Origin: Coraliomargarita sp.
GTDB taxonomy: Bacteria; Verrucomicrobiota; Verrucomicrobiia; Opitutales; UBA953
Direction: 5' to 3'
Length of the DNA: 64,000 bases
Assembly (NCBI GenBank): GCA_024638885.1
Contig: JAHEJL010000010.1
Location: 1-64,000 of the forward strand
Made by a program: the position numbers and the translations under genes. Positions 27,886 to 37,922 of this stretch are shown piece after piece (the first letter of the stretch is position 1; each line of letters begins with the position of its first letter). The notes beneath the pieces were generated by a model. The model was not told the DNA's origin and did not search any database. It worked only from the letters and a program-made list of their open reading frames with translations.

Positions 27886-30223
27886 AGCCAAACCCTGCCG
27901 CCACTGCGGCTCCGCCATCCTGAACCCGCTGGCGCCGGCCGGCTTCTGCTGCGCCGGCTGCGAACAGGTCCACGGGCTCATCGTCAGCTGCGGACTCGAA
28001 CGGTATTACGAACTCCGCTCCGAAGCGATCGCTCCGGTCAACGAGACGATCCTCGGCGCGCATGACTTCGACTGGCTAAGCGACGCCCAGCAGGCCGCCG
28101 ACGCCGCCGGCCGGCGCTCGCTCCGCGTCGCCCTGCGCGGCCTGGCCTGCGTCGGCTGCGTGTGGCTGATCGAAAAGCTGCTGGCCGAGACGCCCGGACT
28201 GCTGGCGGGGCGCGTCAACGCGCACCGCGGGACGATCCGGCTGGAATGGCGCGAAGGCGCCGACCTGACGGAAGCCGCCCGCCGGCTCGCCGGCTTCGGC
28301 TACCTGCTCGTCCCGGACGACGGCGAGGACCATCGCGAGGAAGACGGGCTGACCACGCGGCTCGGCCTCTGCGCGGCGTTCGCGATGAACGCCATGCTCA
28401 ACTCCGTGCCGGCCTACCTCGGCATGAAGCAGGACGAACAGTTCGCGGAACTCTTCCGCCTGCTCGCCGCGTTCTTCGCGACGTTGTCGATGCTCGTGGG
28501 CGGCAGCTATTTCGCGACCCGCGCCTGGGCCTCGCTCCGTCGCGGCAAGCTGCACATGGACCTGCCCATCGCGCTGGGACTGGTCAGCGCCTACCTCGCC
28601 GCCTTCGTCGGCTGGGCCCTCCGTCTCCCGAGCCTCGAATACTGGGACTTCGTCTGCCTCTTCACGTTCCTGATGCTGGTGGGGCGATGGACGCAGGAAC
28701 GCGCGATCGAGCAGAACCGTCGCCGCCTGCCCGCGAGCTCCCCGTCGCTCCGGCCCGTCGACGTCTTCGCGACGGCCGAAAGCGCCACGCCCCTGCGCCG
28801 CGTGCCGGTCGAGGCGCTTCGTCCCGGCGACATCTACGCCGTGCCGAGCGGCCAGGTCGCCCCGGTCTGCGGCCGCCTCCTGCGCCAGGACGCCGAACTG
28901 AGCCTGGCATGGATCAACGGCGAATCCGAACCCGTCGCCTATCCTGCCGGCCGGCTGGTCCCTTCCGGCGCGCTGAACATCGGACAGGCTCCGCTCCGTC
29001 TCGAAGCCACCGAGACCTGGGGCGATTCGATGCTCCGCAAGCTGACCGACGCGGGCGGCGACGGAGCCTTCGTCCCGCGCCTGCTGGAACGGATCCTGAG
29101 CCTCTACCTCGGCGTCGTCCTCGGTCTCGCCTTGCTGGCGTTCGGCCTCCGCGGAGCCCTCACCGGCGATTGGCCCCAGGCGCTGCAGGCCGCCATCTCG
29201 ATCCTGATCGTCTCCTGCCCTTGCGCCATCGGGCTCGCCTTCCCGCTCGCGACCGAGCTCGCGGTCGGCACCTTGCGTCGCGCCGGCGTCTACCTCCGCG
29301 ACCATCGCGTCTGGGAGCGGGCCTTGCGGGTCCGGCAGGTCGTCTTCGACAAGACCGGCACGCTGACGCTCGAAAGCCCGCGGCTCGGCAATCCCGAGCA
29401 GCTGGCCGCGCTGCCGGGCGACGCCCGCCGGGCCTTGTTCGCGCTGGTGAACACCAACCTCCACCCGTTCGGCCGGAGCCTGCGCGAAGCGCTCGCGCAG
29501 CACGAGGACCCCGCGCCGGTCGCCGGCACGCTCCGCAACGTCCCCGGCGCGGGCGTCATGCTCACCGATGCGCACGGCGTCACCTGGACCATCGGCAAGC
29601 CCGGCTGGCAAGGCAGCGCGCCGGCCCCGGCGGGCATGTCCGCCGCGGAATTCTGCCGGGACGGCACGCGCCTCGCGCTCTTCCTCTTCGCCGAACAGTC
29701 GCGCGCCTACGCGCAGGAGGTCATCGACGGCCTGCGCGCGGACGGCGTCGCCATCTTCATCCTCTCAGGCGATCAGTCCGCGAAGGTCGCCGCCCTGCTG
29801 CGTCAGCTCGGCCTCCCCGCGGAAAGCGGCCTGGGCGGACTTTCCCCCGAGCAGAAGGCCGAGTGGGTCCGCCGCCATGACGGCGACGCGACGCTCATGC
29901 TCGGCGACGGCGCCAACGACGCGTTGGCGTTCTCCGAGGCGACCTTGCGCGGCACGCCGGTGGTGGACCTCGGCCTGCTTGAGCAGAAAGCCGACTTCTA
30001 CCTCCTCGGCCGCGACCTGCGCGGGCTGGGCCGCCTGTTCGCCGTGGCCCGCCACCGCCGCCGCGTGCTGACCGAAGTCTTCCTCTTCACCCTCGCCTAC
30101 AACCTCATCGCCATCGGCCTGGCCGCCGCCGGCCTGATGTCGCCGCTGCTGGCGACGGTGATGATGCCGACCAGCGCGATCCTCACGCTCGCGCACGTCA
30201 CCGTGCGCATGCGGAAGGCCTGA
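27872..30223 (+). CDS. ccoI: CcoI/FixI copper-transporting P-type ATPase
   Basis: Exports copper needed for cbb3 assembly. The 783-aa protein begins with a Cys-rich segment (PCRHCGSAIL, GFCCAGCEQVHG), then a degenerate metal-binding domain with GLACVGCVW. About eight membrane helices follow. Transport site C449-P-C451 lies in VSCPCAIGLAFPLATE; the phosphorylated Asp493 is in DKTGTLT. NLHPFGRS carries the His-Pro of P1B ATPases, GDGANDA is the hinge, and INGESEPV stands where TGES is usual. It overlaps the TauE-like gene by 14 nt and closes the operon. Confidence 0.95.
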   Translation: MSASEAKPCRHCGSAILNPLAPAGFCCAGCEQVHGLIVSCGLERYYELRSEAIAPVNETILGAHDFDWLSDAQQAADAAGRRSLRVALRGLACVGCVWLIEKLLAETPGLLAGRVNAHRGTIRLEWREGADLTEAARRLAGFGYLLVPDDGEDHREEDGLTTRLGLCAAFAMNAMLNSVPAYLGMKQDEQFAELFRLLAAFFATLSMLVGGSYFATRAWASLRRGKLHMDLPIALGLVSAYLAAFVGWALRLPSLEYWDFVCLFTFLMLVGRWTQERAIEQNRRRLPASSPSLRPVDVFATAESATPLRRVPVEALRPGDIYAVPSGQVAPVCGRLLRQDAELSLAWINGESEPVAYPAGRLVPSGALNIGQAPLRLEATETWGDSMLRKLTDAGGDGAFVPRLLERILSLYLGVVLGLALLAFGLRGALTGDWPQALQAAISILIVSCPCAIGLAFPLATELAVGTLRRAGVYLRDHRVWERALRVRQVVFDKTGTLTLESPRLGNPEQLAALPGDARRALFALVNTNLHPFGRSLREALAQHEDPAPVAGTLRNVPGAGVMLTDAHGVTWTIGKPGWQGSAPAPAGMSAAEFCRDGTRLALFLFAEQSRAYAQEVIDGLRADGVAIFILSGDQSAKVAALLRQLGLPAESGLGGLSPEQKAEWVRRHDGDATLMLGDGANDALAFSEATLRGTPVVDLGLLEQKADFYLLGRDLRGLGRLFAVARHRRRVLTEVFLFTLAYNLIAIGLAAAGLMSPLLATVMMPTSAILTLAHVTVRMRKA

Positions 30224-30328
30224 GCCGGCCAGGCTGGGCGGTCGGTCGCGGAAGCCCGGCGGAAAGATGGCCTTGAAATGAAACTGGCCGGCCTGAAGGA
30301 TGCACAGACCGGACACCCCCCGGGCCCC

Positions 30329-32560
30329 ATGCGAAACCATACCCTCGCGATCCTGTCCTGCTGCCTGCTCACACAGTTCACGACAGCAGCCTCGCCACCC
30401 TTGCCCAACCCAACGCCAGCACAAGCGGCGGCTTCGAAAAGCACGGCGGCTTCGGCCCAGGCACCCACCGCCGCAGCGGCGAATGAGTCTCGCGCCACGG
30501 CGCCGATGAAAATGACGTCATCCAGGCTCATGGAGAAAGACCACACCGAGCTTCGCCTAAGCTGGGCGAAAAGACGTCTCATGGCAGAGGCGGAGGGCCG
30601 TTGGCGCGGGCAACCTTGGGAGAACGACGCACGCGCAGTAACTCGCGACGGACTGGAAATCTGGATCAATCAAGCCAAGGCCCGGAACAAGGTGACGCCG
30701 CAGATGACCGCAAGGGCACGTGCGCTGCTGGACGCAGGCTGCCAGGAACCCCTCGCATGCTTCATGTCCCAGATCATGCTCTTCGAGGAGAATCATGATT
30801 GGCGAGCCGCACAGGCCGCCTCGAACCTGGCCTACAGGTCGACCGGCAAGAAGAACATCCCGGCGCCGCTCCGGACATGGATCGTCAGTTACTATCTGGA
30901 CTGGCTCGGCCATCAGACCCACGCGCGGATCACTTCGAACGATGCGGACCGTCTGCTCTCCATCATGGGCGAGACGATCGCCGACCCCGGTTACGCAGGC
31001 GAATTCGAGCCCGTCCTGGTCCGCGACTTCGCCGTATGGCTGAAAGCCACCTCCGACTACCAGAGGGCGGCAATAGATAAACTTCGCGACACCATCATCG
31101 CCAGCCCCCGCTCAGAGTGGGCCAAGCAGGCCATGCTGGCCAGGCTGGAGATCGAGTATGCCTGGAAAATCCGCGGGAGAGATTGGGCAAGCGAAGTTTC
31201 GGAAGACAGCTTCAAAGGGTTCGCCGAACACCTCGAACTCGCCTCCGCCCACGCGCGTAAGGCCCATGGCCTCAATTCCGACCGGCCAGAGGCCGCGGCG
31301 GACATGATCACGATCCTCATGGGGCAAGAAGCGACGAAGGAGGAAATCAGGGATTGGTTCGACCTCTCCACCCGAGCCCAGTTCGACTATCTCGCAGCTT
31401 ACCGATCATTACTGAACGCCTTCTCTGAAAGATGGGGCGGGAGCCAAGGGCATGTGCTGATGCTCGGACGCCGATTCGCAGAAACAGGCCGGTACGACAC
31501 CGATGTGCCTGACATGCTCATCCATGCATGCGTCATGATAACCACGGAAGTGGCCAATGCGCGCGCCGTGTTCTCGCACCCGCTGGTGAGGGATACCATC
31601 GTCGCCTACGCCCGCAGCAAACGCGAGACAAAGTCGGGCGACCAGCCAGAGAGCAACGACATCGCGGCCGTGGCCGCATGGCTGACAGGTGATGACCATA
31701 TGGCCGCGGAGGCGCTCAAGACAACGGGATGGGAACTCTCCCCGACGACCAAGCGACGTCTCAACGACCTCCTCACCCATGCCGATGCGATGCGTAACTC
31801 GGTTTCCGCCGGCTCAGGCCTGTGGGGAGCGCGGATACAGGCCGTTGAAAAAGCATTCCGGAGCCGCAACTACCAGCAGACCTTGGACGCCATCAAGGCC
31901 CTCCGTCCGGAGGACCTCAAGGACGAGAAATGCAGGAATTACGTCCACGAGCTGCGCGACATACTCGAGTTTCCACAACGCATGAAAGACGGCGACTGGC
32001 ACCGCCTGCCGATCTATCCCGGGTTGTCCACCTGTGTCGTGATGGGCGGAGATTGGAGCGCCAGTCCGGCGGGGGAGATCAGCGTGACCGGAAACGATAA
32101 CCCGAGGAACGAATTGGCCTTCTCAGTGGTATCCGGGGAGAAGTTCGAGCTGCGCGGCGAATTCTCCGTCGATGCCCCCGCACCGAAGGATTGGCTTCGA
32201 AGCTGGGCGCTCTGCCCCATGACCCACTGGCAGCCCAGCCGGAGCGCCAATGCCGCGGCGTACGGTATCCGGGGCGTCGTATTCTACCCCAAGAGCGGCG
32301 AACCCAAAGCCGCCATCGCAGGGCAGTTTTACAGCAAACGTCAGGCAGAACAGCCGGCCGTACTGGCCAAAGTCAATCGCTTCAAGATTTCGGTCGAAGG
32401 CGATGTCGCCGAGTTCGAATTGAACGGCGTGACCTCTGCCAGGACCACCGCCGCATTGGAGGCCGAGACCAGGCGCGGATTGGTCGGCATCAACTGCACC
32501 TTCCTCCCCAAGGACGCCAAGGTTACCATTCGCAACATCGAGGTCCGGGCGAAGAAGTAG
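30329..32560 (+). CDS. Large exported protein with DUF4034-like helical region and C-terminal beta domain
   Basis: A 743-aa protein from ATG at 30329, giving the signal [21 protein letters not shown]; an earlier ATG at 30278 would bury it. After a low-complexity Ala/Pro stretch comes a long helical region (residues ~60-560). The block [20 protein letters not shown] resembles the DUF4034 family, as I recall it. The C-terminal ~200 residues form a beta-rich domain ([38 protein letters not shown]) that recalls DUF1080/LamG-type sugar-binding folds. Codon use is visibly less GC-rich than in the neighbours (AGG, AGA and ATA occur), which may indicate acquisition. Function unknown. Confidence 0.7.
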   Translation: MRNHTLAILSCCLLTQFTTAASPPLPNPTPAQAAASKSTAASAQAPTAAAANESRATAPMKMTSSRLMEKDHTELRLSWAKRRLMAEAEGRWRGQPWENDARAVTRDGLEIWINQAKARNKVTPQMTARARALLDAGCQEPLACFMSQIMLFEENHDWRAAQAASNLAYRSTGKKNIPAPLRTWIVSYYLDWLGHQTHARITSNDADRLLSIMGETIADPGYAGEFEPVLVRDFAVWLKATSDYQRAAIDKLRDTIIASPRSEWAKQAMLARLEIEYAWKIRGRDWASEVSEDSFKGFAEHLELASAHARKAHGLNSDRPEAAADMITILMGQEATKEEIRDWFDLSTRAQFDYLAAYRSLLNAFSERWGGSQGHVLMLGRRFAETGRYDTDVPDMLIHACVMITTEVANARAVFSHPLVRDTIVAYARSKRETKSGDQPESNDIAAVAAWLTGDDHMAAEALKTTGWELSPTTKRRLNDLLTHADAMRNSVSAGSGLWGARIQAVEKAFRSRNYQQTLDAIKALRPEDLKDEKCRNYVHELRDILEFPQRMKDGDWHRLPIYPGLSTCVVMGGDWSASPAGEISVTGNDNPRNELAFSVVSGEKFELRGEFSVDAPAPKDWLRSWALCPMTHWQPSRSANAAAYGIRGVVFYPKSGEPKAAIAGQFYSKRQAEQPAVLAKVNRFKISVEGDVAEFELNGVTSARTTAALEAETRRGLVGINCTFLPKDAKVTIRNIEVRAKK

Positions 32561-32652
32561 ACCGGCCTTCGGCGCCTCTCGCGCCGGCACTGGCGTCACT
32601 GCTCATCATCCCCTCCTCGATGACATGTCCCGGCTCACTCGGGGGCACAAAA

Positions 32653-32678
32653 AAGGCCCCGGGGTGAGCCGGGGCCTT
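32653..32678 (-). terminator. Rho-independent terminator of pnp
   Basis: aaggccccgg (32653-32662) pairs perfectly with ccggggcctt (32669-32678) around a 6-nt loop. On the minus strand the hairpin is followed by TTTTTT, the classic arrangement, 21 nt after the pnp stop. On the plus strand it lies about 90 nt past the large exported protein's stop but has only a short T-run there. Confidence 0.88.
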
Positions 32679-32699
32679 GTTCGGTGAAGTCAGCCGGGA

Positions 32700-34940
32700 T
32701 TAGCCCTGGCCGCCTTCGCTGTCACCGCCGCGTTCGCGGAAGGGACGGCGCTCGCCACGGTCCGGACGGTCGCCGCGGGGGCGGTCCATCGGCTTCGGGG
32801 CCGGGGTGTATTCGCGACCTTCCTTCTCGGCGATGGCGGCGCGGCGCGAGAGGCGCACGCGGCCCTTGTCGTCGATGCCGACGCACTTGACGATGATCTC
32901 GTCGCCGAGCTTGCAGATGTCCTCGACGCGCTCGACGCGATGGTCGGCGAGTTCGGAGACGTGCACGAGGCCTTCCTGGCCGGGGAGGCATTCGACGAAG
33001 GCGCCGAATTCCTTCACGGAGCGGATGATGCCCTTGTAGGTCTTGTTGATCTCGATCTGGGCCGAGAGGAGGTTGACCTCGTTGACCGCGCGGGCGAGGG
33101 ACTCGCCGTCGGTCGCGAAGATCGTGACCCAACCGGAGTCGTCCTGGTCGATGTCGAGCTGGCAACCGGTGTATTCCGTGATGCGCTTGATGTTCTTGCC
33201 GCCCGGGCCGATGAGGGCGCCGATCTTGTCCGCCGGGATCTTGATGCGGTGGGTGCGGGGAGCGCAGGGCTTCAGTTCGGCGCGGGTCGCGGGCATCTTC
33301 TTGACCATGATGTCAAGGATGGCGTCACGGGCGCCCTTGTTCTGGGCGATGGCTTCCTTGGCGATGCCGATCGGCAGGCCGTGGATCTTGAGGTCCAGCT
33401 GGAAGGCGGTGATGCCTTCGCGGGTGCCGCAGATCTTGAAGTCCATGTCGCCGTAGTGGTCTTCGGCGCCGATGATGTCGGTCAGCACGCGGTGCTTCAC
33501 GATCTTGCCGGAGGCGTCTTCGGTCACGAGACCGCAGGAGATGCCGGCGACCGGGGCCTTGATGGGCACGCCGGCGTCGAGGAGCGCGAGGGTGCCGCCG
33601 CAGACGGACGCCATCGAGGTGGAACCGTTGGACTCCATGATCTCGGAGACGAGACGGATGGAGTACGGGAAGTCCTGCTCGGACGGCAGCACGGAGAGCA
33701 GCGAGCGCTCGGCGAGGTTGCCGTGGCCGGTCTCGCGACGGGAGGTCATGCCGAAACGGCCGGTCTCACCCACCGAGAAGGGCGGGAAGTTGTAGTGCAG
33801 GAGGAACGAGCGCTTGCTCGGGCCGCCGGTGATGGCGTCGACTTCCTGGGCGTCCTTGGAGGTGCCGAGGGTCGCGAGGACGAGACCCTGGGTTTCGCCG
33901 CGCTGGAAGAGCGAGGAACCGTGGACGCGCGGGAGCACGTCGACTTCGCAGGAGATCGGACGGAGGTCGAGGGGCTTGCGGCCGTCGGCGCGCTCACCGC
34001 TCTGGATGATGGCGTTGCGGTAGACCTTCTCCTGGAGCTTCTCGAAGGCCATCTTGATCTGGCGGGAGTCGAAGACGTCGCCGAGCTCGGCCTTGCAGGC
34101 GGCCTTGGCCTTCTCGACCACGGCCTTCACGGCGTCGCCGCGTTCCTTCTTGGAGGAGAGGAAGATCGCCTTCTTGAGCTGGTCGCCTTCGGCGGCCACG
34201 CGTTCGCAGATGGCGAGGGCCTTCGGCTCGCAGACGACGAGCGGGAAGACGCGCTTCGTCTTGGAGTACATCGCGGCGAGCTTGCGCTGGGCGGCGATGA
34301 TCGGCTGGATGGCCTTCTGGGAGTATTCGAGGGCGGCGATGAAGTCGGCTTCCGGCAGCTGGTCGGCCGAACCTTCGATCATCATCATGTCGTTCTCGTT
34401 GCCGACGTAGATGAGGTCCAGGTCGGACTCATACTGCTGTTCGTGGGTCGGGTTGACGACGAACTGGCCGTTGATGCGACCGAGGCGGATGCCGGCGATC
34501 GGGCCGTTCCACGGGATGTCGGAGCAGAGGAGAGCGGCGGAGGCGCCGTTCACCATGAGGACGTCGGAGTCGTTGATCTGGTCCGCCGAGAGGAGGAGGC
34601 CGATCACCTGGACTTCATTGAGGAAGCCTTCGGGGAAGAGCGGGCGGAGGGGACGGTCGCAGAGGCGCGAGGTCAGGATTTCCTTGTCGGAAGGCTTGCC
34701 TTCGCGACGGAAGTAACCGCCCGGGAAACGGCCGGCCGCCGCGAACTTCTCGCGGTAGTCGACGGTCAGGGGGAAGAAGTCCTGGTCCGGGGAGCGCAGG
34801 TCTTCGGCGGCGGTGGCCGACACGAAGAGCGTGGTCTCGCCCTTGCTGATGGTGACCGCGCCGTTGGCGAGGCGGGCGATGGAGCCCGTGTTGATCGTGA
34901 TACCGAGTTCTTCGATGGTCACGGAGTGTTTCTGTTTCAT
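32700..34940 (-). CDS. pnp: Polynucleotide phosphorylase
   Basis: 3'-to-5' phosphorolytic RNase of the degradosome. The 746-aa protein has two RNase PH domains ([20 protein letters not shown] at the start; [20 protein letters not shown] in the second), a KH domain ([17 protein letters not shown]) and an S1 domain ([20 protein letters not shown]). The C-terminal tail is rich in Arg/Gly/Pro ([20 protein letters not shown]), a possible RNA or degradosome contact. It follows rpsO in the conserved order and ends before a strong terminator. Confidence 0.97.
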   Translation of the reverse strand: MKQKHSVTIEELGITINTGSIARLANGAVTISKGETTLFVSATAAEDLRSPDQDFFPLTVDYREKFAAAGRFPGGYFRREGKPSDKEILTSRLCDRPLRPLFPEGFLNEVQVIGLLLSADQINDSDVLMVNGASAALLCSDIPWNGPIAGIRLGRINGQFVVNPTHEQQYESDLDLIYVGNENDMMMIEGSADQLPEADFIAALEYSQKAIQPIIAAQRKLAAMYSKTKRVFPLVVCEPKALAICERVAAEGDQLKKAIFLSSKKERGDAVKAVVEKAKAACKAELGDVFDSRQIKMAFEKLQEKVYRNAIIQSGERADGRKPLDLRPISCEVDVLPRVHGSSLFQRGETQGLVLATLGTSKDAQEVDAITGGPSKRSFLLHYNFPPFSVGETGRFGMTSRRETGHGNLAERSLLSVLPSEQDFPYSIRLVSEIMESNGSTSMASVCGGTLALLDAGVPIKAPVAGISCGLVTEDASGKIVKHRVLTDIIGAEDHYGDMDFKICGTREGITAFQLDLKIHGLPIGIAKEAIAQNKGARDAILDIMVKKMPATRAELKPCAPRTHRIKIPADKIGALIGPGGKNIKRITEYTGCQLDIDQDDSGWVTIFATDGESLARAVNEVNLLSAQIEINKTYKGIIRSVKEFGAFVECLPGQEGLVHVSELADHRVERVEDICKLGDEIIVKCVGIDDKGRVRLSRRAAIAEKEGREYTPAPKPMDRPRGDRPDRGERRPFRERGGDSEGGQG

Positions 34941-35015
34941 GTGTGTGTTTGCTTGGTGCGTTGTGTCGGGCGGAATTGCCCGACGGGTTGTTGTGGTGGG
35001 TGGGTGAAAAGCGGA

Positions 35016-35037
35016 CGTCCCAGCCTAGGCTGGGACG
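35016..35037. repeat. 22-bp perfect palindrome in the rpsO-pnp spacer
   Basis: cgtcccagcctaggctgggacg is its own reverse complement, so transcripts can form an 11-bp stem with essentially no loop, or a shorter stem with a small loop. It lies between the rpsO stop (35069) and the pnp start (34940), followed on the minus strand by a short T-rich run (CTTTTC). This is where E. coli has its rpsO terminator and RNase III site, so a partial terminator or processing hairpin controlling pnp is the natural reading. Confidence 0.62.
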
Positions 35038-35068
35038 CTCGGTGAACAGTAGCGCCCGCAGGCGCCGT

Positions 35069-35329
35069 TCACTTGCGGAGGTTGAGCTTGGCCAGGAGCG
35101 CGTTGTAGCGGTCCAGGTCAGTCGACTTCAGGTAGGCGAGGAGCTTGCGACGACGGTTCGTCAGCATGATCAGGCCGCGACGGGAGTGGAAATCCTTGCG
35201 ATGGGTGCGCAGGTGCTCGGTCAGGTGGGTGACGCGGGCGGAGATGAGGGCGACCTGGACTTCAGGGGAGCCGGTATCCTTGGCATCCTGCTGGTGCTTC
35301 TTGATGACTTCAGACTTATTGACGGACAT
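35069..35329 (-). CDS. rpsO: 30S ribosomal protein S15
   Basis: An 86-aa primary-binding 16S rRNA protein of the platform. Start [20 protein letters not shown] and the conserved [20 protein letters not shown] block are clear, ending LLAKLNLRK. It is the first gene of rpsO-pnp. In many bacteria S15 represses its own translation through a structured leader. Confidence 0.97.
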   Translation of the reverse strand: MSVNKSEVIKKHQQDAKDTGSPEVQVALISARVTHLTEHLRTHRKDFHSRRGLIMLTNRRRKLLAYLKSTDLDRYNALLAKLNLRK

Positions 35330-35365
35330 GGTGGTGGTTAGTTTTGGGTTTGATGATGGCCGACT

Positions 35366-35470
35366 TGGGAGAAATTCCCGAAAGCCCCGCCGTTTGGCCG
35401 GACTCTCCGTCTGGAATAGGCTTTCGCCTACCGACCAGCGTGAGAAGGGCTCCGCCCCTCTCCCTAACGA
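35366..35470 (-). promoter_or_regulatory. Candidate structured S15 leader upstream of rpsO
   Basis: The 227-nt spacer between rpsO and the scramblase-like gene has no gene. On the minus strand it holds a hairpin taggc-GAAA-gccta (35417-35430), a GNRA tetraloop, plus gcc-aaac-ggc and the near-repeat agacggagagtccgg. S15 leaders that mimic the rRNA binding site are known in several bacterial groups, so this could be one. It is supported only by local structure. Confidence 0.3.
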
Positions 35471-35556
35471 AGTTGACCCATGGAAATGACAGCCCCCTCC
35501 CCCCTTAGCAAGCAGGAATCCCCCTCCCGGGTCACTTATTCACAGCCCCGGGCTGC

Positions 35557-36138
35557 TCAGTTTTCGGCAAAAATGACGTCAAAAGCCAGACATGCGGCCA
35601 AGAGCCAGGCCACCTTGGTCGGCTGGCCGGCGAACTCCGGGGCGACCTCGAGGTGGTAGTTGTCCGCCGAGGTGAAGAGTTCCTTCCCCAGCCCGGCCCA
35701 CTTCTTGTCCATGGTGCCGATGACGACGCCGGCCGGGTCCTTGAGCTGGCGGGTCCAGCTGAAGACGCCGCCGCTGAACTCACCGATCGGACGCTCATCG
35801 GCGTCCTCGACCAGGATCTTGCCGGACAGCGAGAAGAGCTTGTTACGCAGGGAGCCGAGCTTGCGACCATGCGCGTCGAAGATGGCGAGCTGCGACGTCA
35901 GGAAGGACCAACCCTTCTCGAGCCGGAGGGCGACCGTCTGCTGGTCCGCCTCGAGGACGACGATCTCGGTGGGCAGCATCTGCTTCTTCACCAGGAGGCG
36001 CAGCCACTTCAGCTTGGGCTTTTCCTGCGCCAGGCCGAGCGGCTGGCCGGAGACCGGATGCAGCAGGTCATAGGCGTCGGCGAAGCGCAGGACGGCGACC
36101 TGTTCGCGGACGAAGAAAGCGTTGTTCCCCAGGAGCAT
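35557..36138 (-). CDS. Scramblase/LURP-one-like beta-barrel protein
   Basis: A 193-aa protein from ATG at 36136-36138 (MLLGNNAFFVREQVAVLRF). The pattern of a Tubby-like or LURP-one fold is visible: DAYDLLHPVSGQPLGLAQEK, VLEADQQTVALRLEKGW, AIFDAHGRKLGSLRNKLFSL, VVIGTMDKKWAGLGKELFTS and a hydrophobic C-terminal segment (VAWLLAACLAFDVIFAEN). This matches the phospholipid-scramblase-related family of unknown role in bacteria. It ends 227 nt from rpsO and is divergent from yhbY. A C-terminal membrane-like helix may anchor it. Confidence 0.7.
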   Translation of the reverse strand: MLLGNNAFFVREQVAVLRFADAYDLLHPVSGQPLGLAQEKPKLKWLRLLVKKQMLPTEIVVLEADQQTVALRLEKGWSFLTSQLAIFDAHGRKLGSLRNKLFSLSGKILVEDADERPIGEFSGGVFSWTRQLKDPAGVVIGTMDKKWAGLGKELFTSADNYHLEVAPEFAGQPTKVAWLLAACLAFDVIFAEN

Positions 36139-36232
36139 GCCGCATTCAAGGCGACGGCACCGCACGGGCAAGCGGTAAGCGGGCCCGATTAGTCCGTTGA
36201 CTCCCCTGCCCCGCCAGACCGTCATAGCGGGC

Positions 36233-36532
36233 ATGGAATCAGGCTCCGAAGACCAACCCCGCCTCACCGGCGCCGAACGCGGCAAGCTGCGGAGTCTCGC
36301 GCAGACCCTCGACCCGAAGGTGTTCGTCGGCAAGGCCGGCGTGAACGCCGGCATCGCCAAGCTCCTCGAGGAAGCCTTCCGTAACGCCGACCTGGTCAAG
36401 GTCCGCTTCACCGCCGAACGCGACGAGATGGAGAAGCAGGCCCAGGAGCTCGCCCAGCTCACCGAGAGCGAAGTGATCGGCAGCGTCGGCCGCACCGCGA
36501 CGTTCTTCAAGCTCGGCGCCGACGCCGAATGA
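36233..36532 (+). CDS. yhbY: YhbY/CRM-domain RNA-binding protein
   Basis: A 99-aa CRM-fold protein that binds 50S assembly intermediates. LTGAERGKLRSLAQTLDPKV is the family opening, followed by FVGKAGVNAGIAKLLEEAFR (the GxxG loop region) and DLVKVRFTAE. The ATG at 36233 is chosen; a TTG at 36197 adds residues with no homology. It is 3 nt before the polyprenyl synthase gene, hence co-transcribed. Confidence 0.85.
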   Translation: MESGSEDQPRLTGAERGKLRSLAQTLDPKVFVGKAGVNAGIAKLLEEAFRNADLVKVRFTAERDEMEKQAQELAQLTESEVIGSVGRTATFFKLGADAE

Positions 36533-36535
36533 CCG

Positions 36536-37423
36536 ATGGACGCCTCGCTGTTTCAGTCACGGCATGAGGCGTTGATCCAACAGGCGGAAGCTTCGCTGCG
36601 CCGCCTCACGCCCGCCGCCACGGCCCGGCCGGCCCGCCTCCATGGCGCGATGCGCTACTCGCTCGAAGCGGGCGGCAAGCGCCTGCGTCCGGTGCTCTGC
36701 CTCGCCTCGGCCCTCGCCTTCGACCCGCGCGCGGACGCCGCCCATGCCGCGACGGCGCTGGAGTGCATCCACACCTATTCCCTGATCCATGACGACCTGC
36801 CGTGCATGGACGACTCGGACCTGCGCCGCGGCCGGCCCTCGTGCCACAAGGCCTTCGACGAAGCCACCGCCCTGCTCGCCGGCGACGCCCTGCAGCCGCT
36901 GGCCTTCGAACTGCTCGCCACCGGCTACGCGTCGAATCCGGCCCTCGCCACCGCGCTCGTCCGCGAACTCGCCGTGACCGCGGGCTCCACCCTGCTCGTC
37001 GGCGGCCAGACCGAGGACATGGGCGGACTCGCCGCCGGCGCCACCGACGACCGCCTCGAGTTCATCCTGCTCGGCAAGACCGCCGCGATGCTCAGCGCCT
37101 CGTTCGCGATGGGCGCGCTGGTCGGCGGCGCCTCCGCCGCGGACGTCGAACACTTCCGTCGCGCCGGCCGCGCCTCCGGCATCGCCTTCCAGCTCGTCGA
37201 CGACCTGCTCGACCTCACCGCCGACGCCGCCCAGCTGGGCAAGCCCGTGGGCGCCGACGCGCAGAACGGCAAGTTCACCTACGCCGGCCTGCACGGCCTC
37301 GACGCCACCAGGCAGCGCATCGAGGCGCTGACGGCCGAGACCATCGGACACCTGCAGGCGACCCAAGGCGACACGGCCTTCCTCGCCGAGCTCGTGCGCC
37401 GGATGTCCGCGCGCCGCACCTGA
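36536..37423 (+). CDS. ispA: Polyprenyl (farnesyl/geranylgeranyl) diphosphate synthase
   Basis: Head-to-tail condensation of IPP with allylic diphosphates. The 295-aa protein has GKRLRPVLCLASALA, the first Asp-rich motif DDLPCMDD (residues 86-93) and the second DDLLD (from 222). The two residues between the first Asps and the pattern DDxxxxD place it among short-chain (C15-C20) synthases. Its length and position after yhbY fit IspA, but product length cannot be fixed. The stop codons of this gene and the converging DUF983-like gene are adjacent. Confidence 0.85.
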   Translation: MDASLFQSRHEALIQQAEASLRRLTPAATARPARLHGAMRYSLEAGGKRLRPVLCLASALAFDPRADAAHAATALECIHTYSLIHDDLPCMDDSDLRRGRPSCHKAFDEATALLAGDALQPLAFELLATGYASNPALATALVRELAVTAGSTLLVGGQTEDMGGLAAGATDDRLEFILLGKTAAMLSASFAMGALVGGASAADVEHFRRAGRASGIAFQLVDDLLDLTADAAQLGKPVGADAQNGKFTYAGLHGLDATRQRIEALTAETIGHLQATQGDTAFLAELVRRMSARRT

Positions 37424-37828
37424 TCAGTCGTCGAGGCGACGTCCGCCGGACGGCAGCTGGTCGGGCAGGAAAGCGTAGTAGGTGCCGACCCAGAGCCGCC
37501 ACGCGAAGGCGTGGATGAGCGGCGGCACCACGAAGATCGCCGCCACCGCCAGGCGGATCGCCCAGGCGTCGCCGAGCCAGCCGAAGCGATGCGCGAGCAG
37601 CACGAGCGGCAGCACGCCGAACGCGGTGAGGCCGTAGTTCCAGACGATCGCGCCGAGGAAGAAGCCCTCCTTGCGACGAAGCGTCATGCCGCAGCCGGCG
37701 CAATGCGTCGGCGTATCCCAGAGGCGCGCGAACCGACCCGTCCGGTCGTCCGCGCCCCGGATCGGCGCGCCGCAGTCCGGACAACGGCCGCAGGCCGACT
37801 GCCAGAAGATGTCCGCGCGGAACTGCAT
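37424..37828 (-). CDS. DUF983-like zinc-ribbon membrane protein
   Basis: A 134-aa protein starting MQFRADIFWQSACGRCPDCG with a CxxC pair and a second pair in THCAGCGMTLRRKEGF, forming a zinc ribbon. Two hydrophobic helices follow (FGVLPLVLLAHRF, LAVAAIFVVPPLIHAF). This layout matches the small DUF983 family. The gene is convergent with ispA, and its stop touches the other's stop. Function unknown; the ATG at 37826 is preferred over upstream low-complexity extension. Confidence 0.72.
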   Translation of the reverse strand: MQFRADIFWQSACGRCPDCGAPIRGADDRTGRFARLWDTPTHCAGCGMTLRRKEGFFLGAIVWNYGLTAFGVLPLVLLAHRFGWLGDAWAIRLAVAAIFVVPPLIHAFAWRLWVGTYYAFLPDQLPSGGRRLDD

Positions 37829-37872
37829 GCGGCCAGCCTGTCCGCGCCGACCGGCGAAGCAAGCCAAGCAAA

Positions 37873-37900
37873 AGGCCGGCCACCTTGCGGCAGCCGGCCT
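37873..37900 (-). terminator. Terminator of rpsB-tsf
   Basis: aggccggc (37873-37880) pairs with gccggcct (37893-37900) around a 12-nt loop; on the minus strand the hairpin is followed by TTTT and lies 22 nt after the tsf stop. Confidence 0.7.
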
Positions 37901-37922
37901 GATAAGCCGATCTGGGCGGAAC

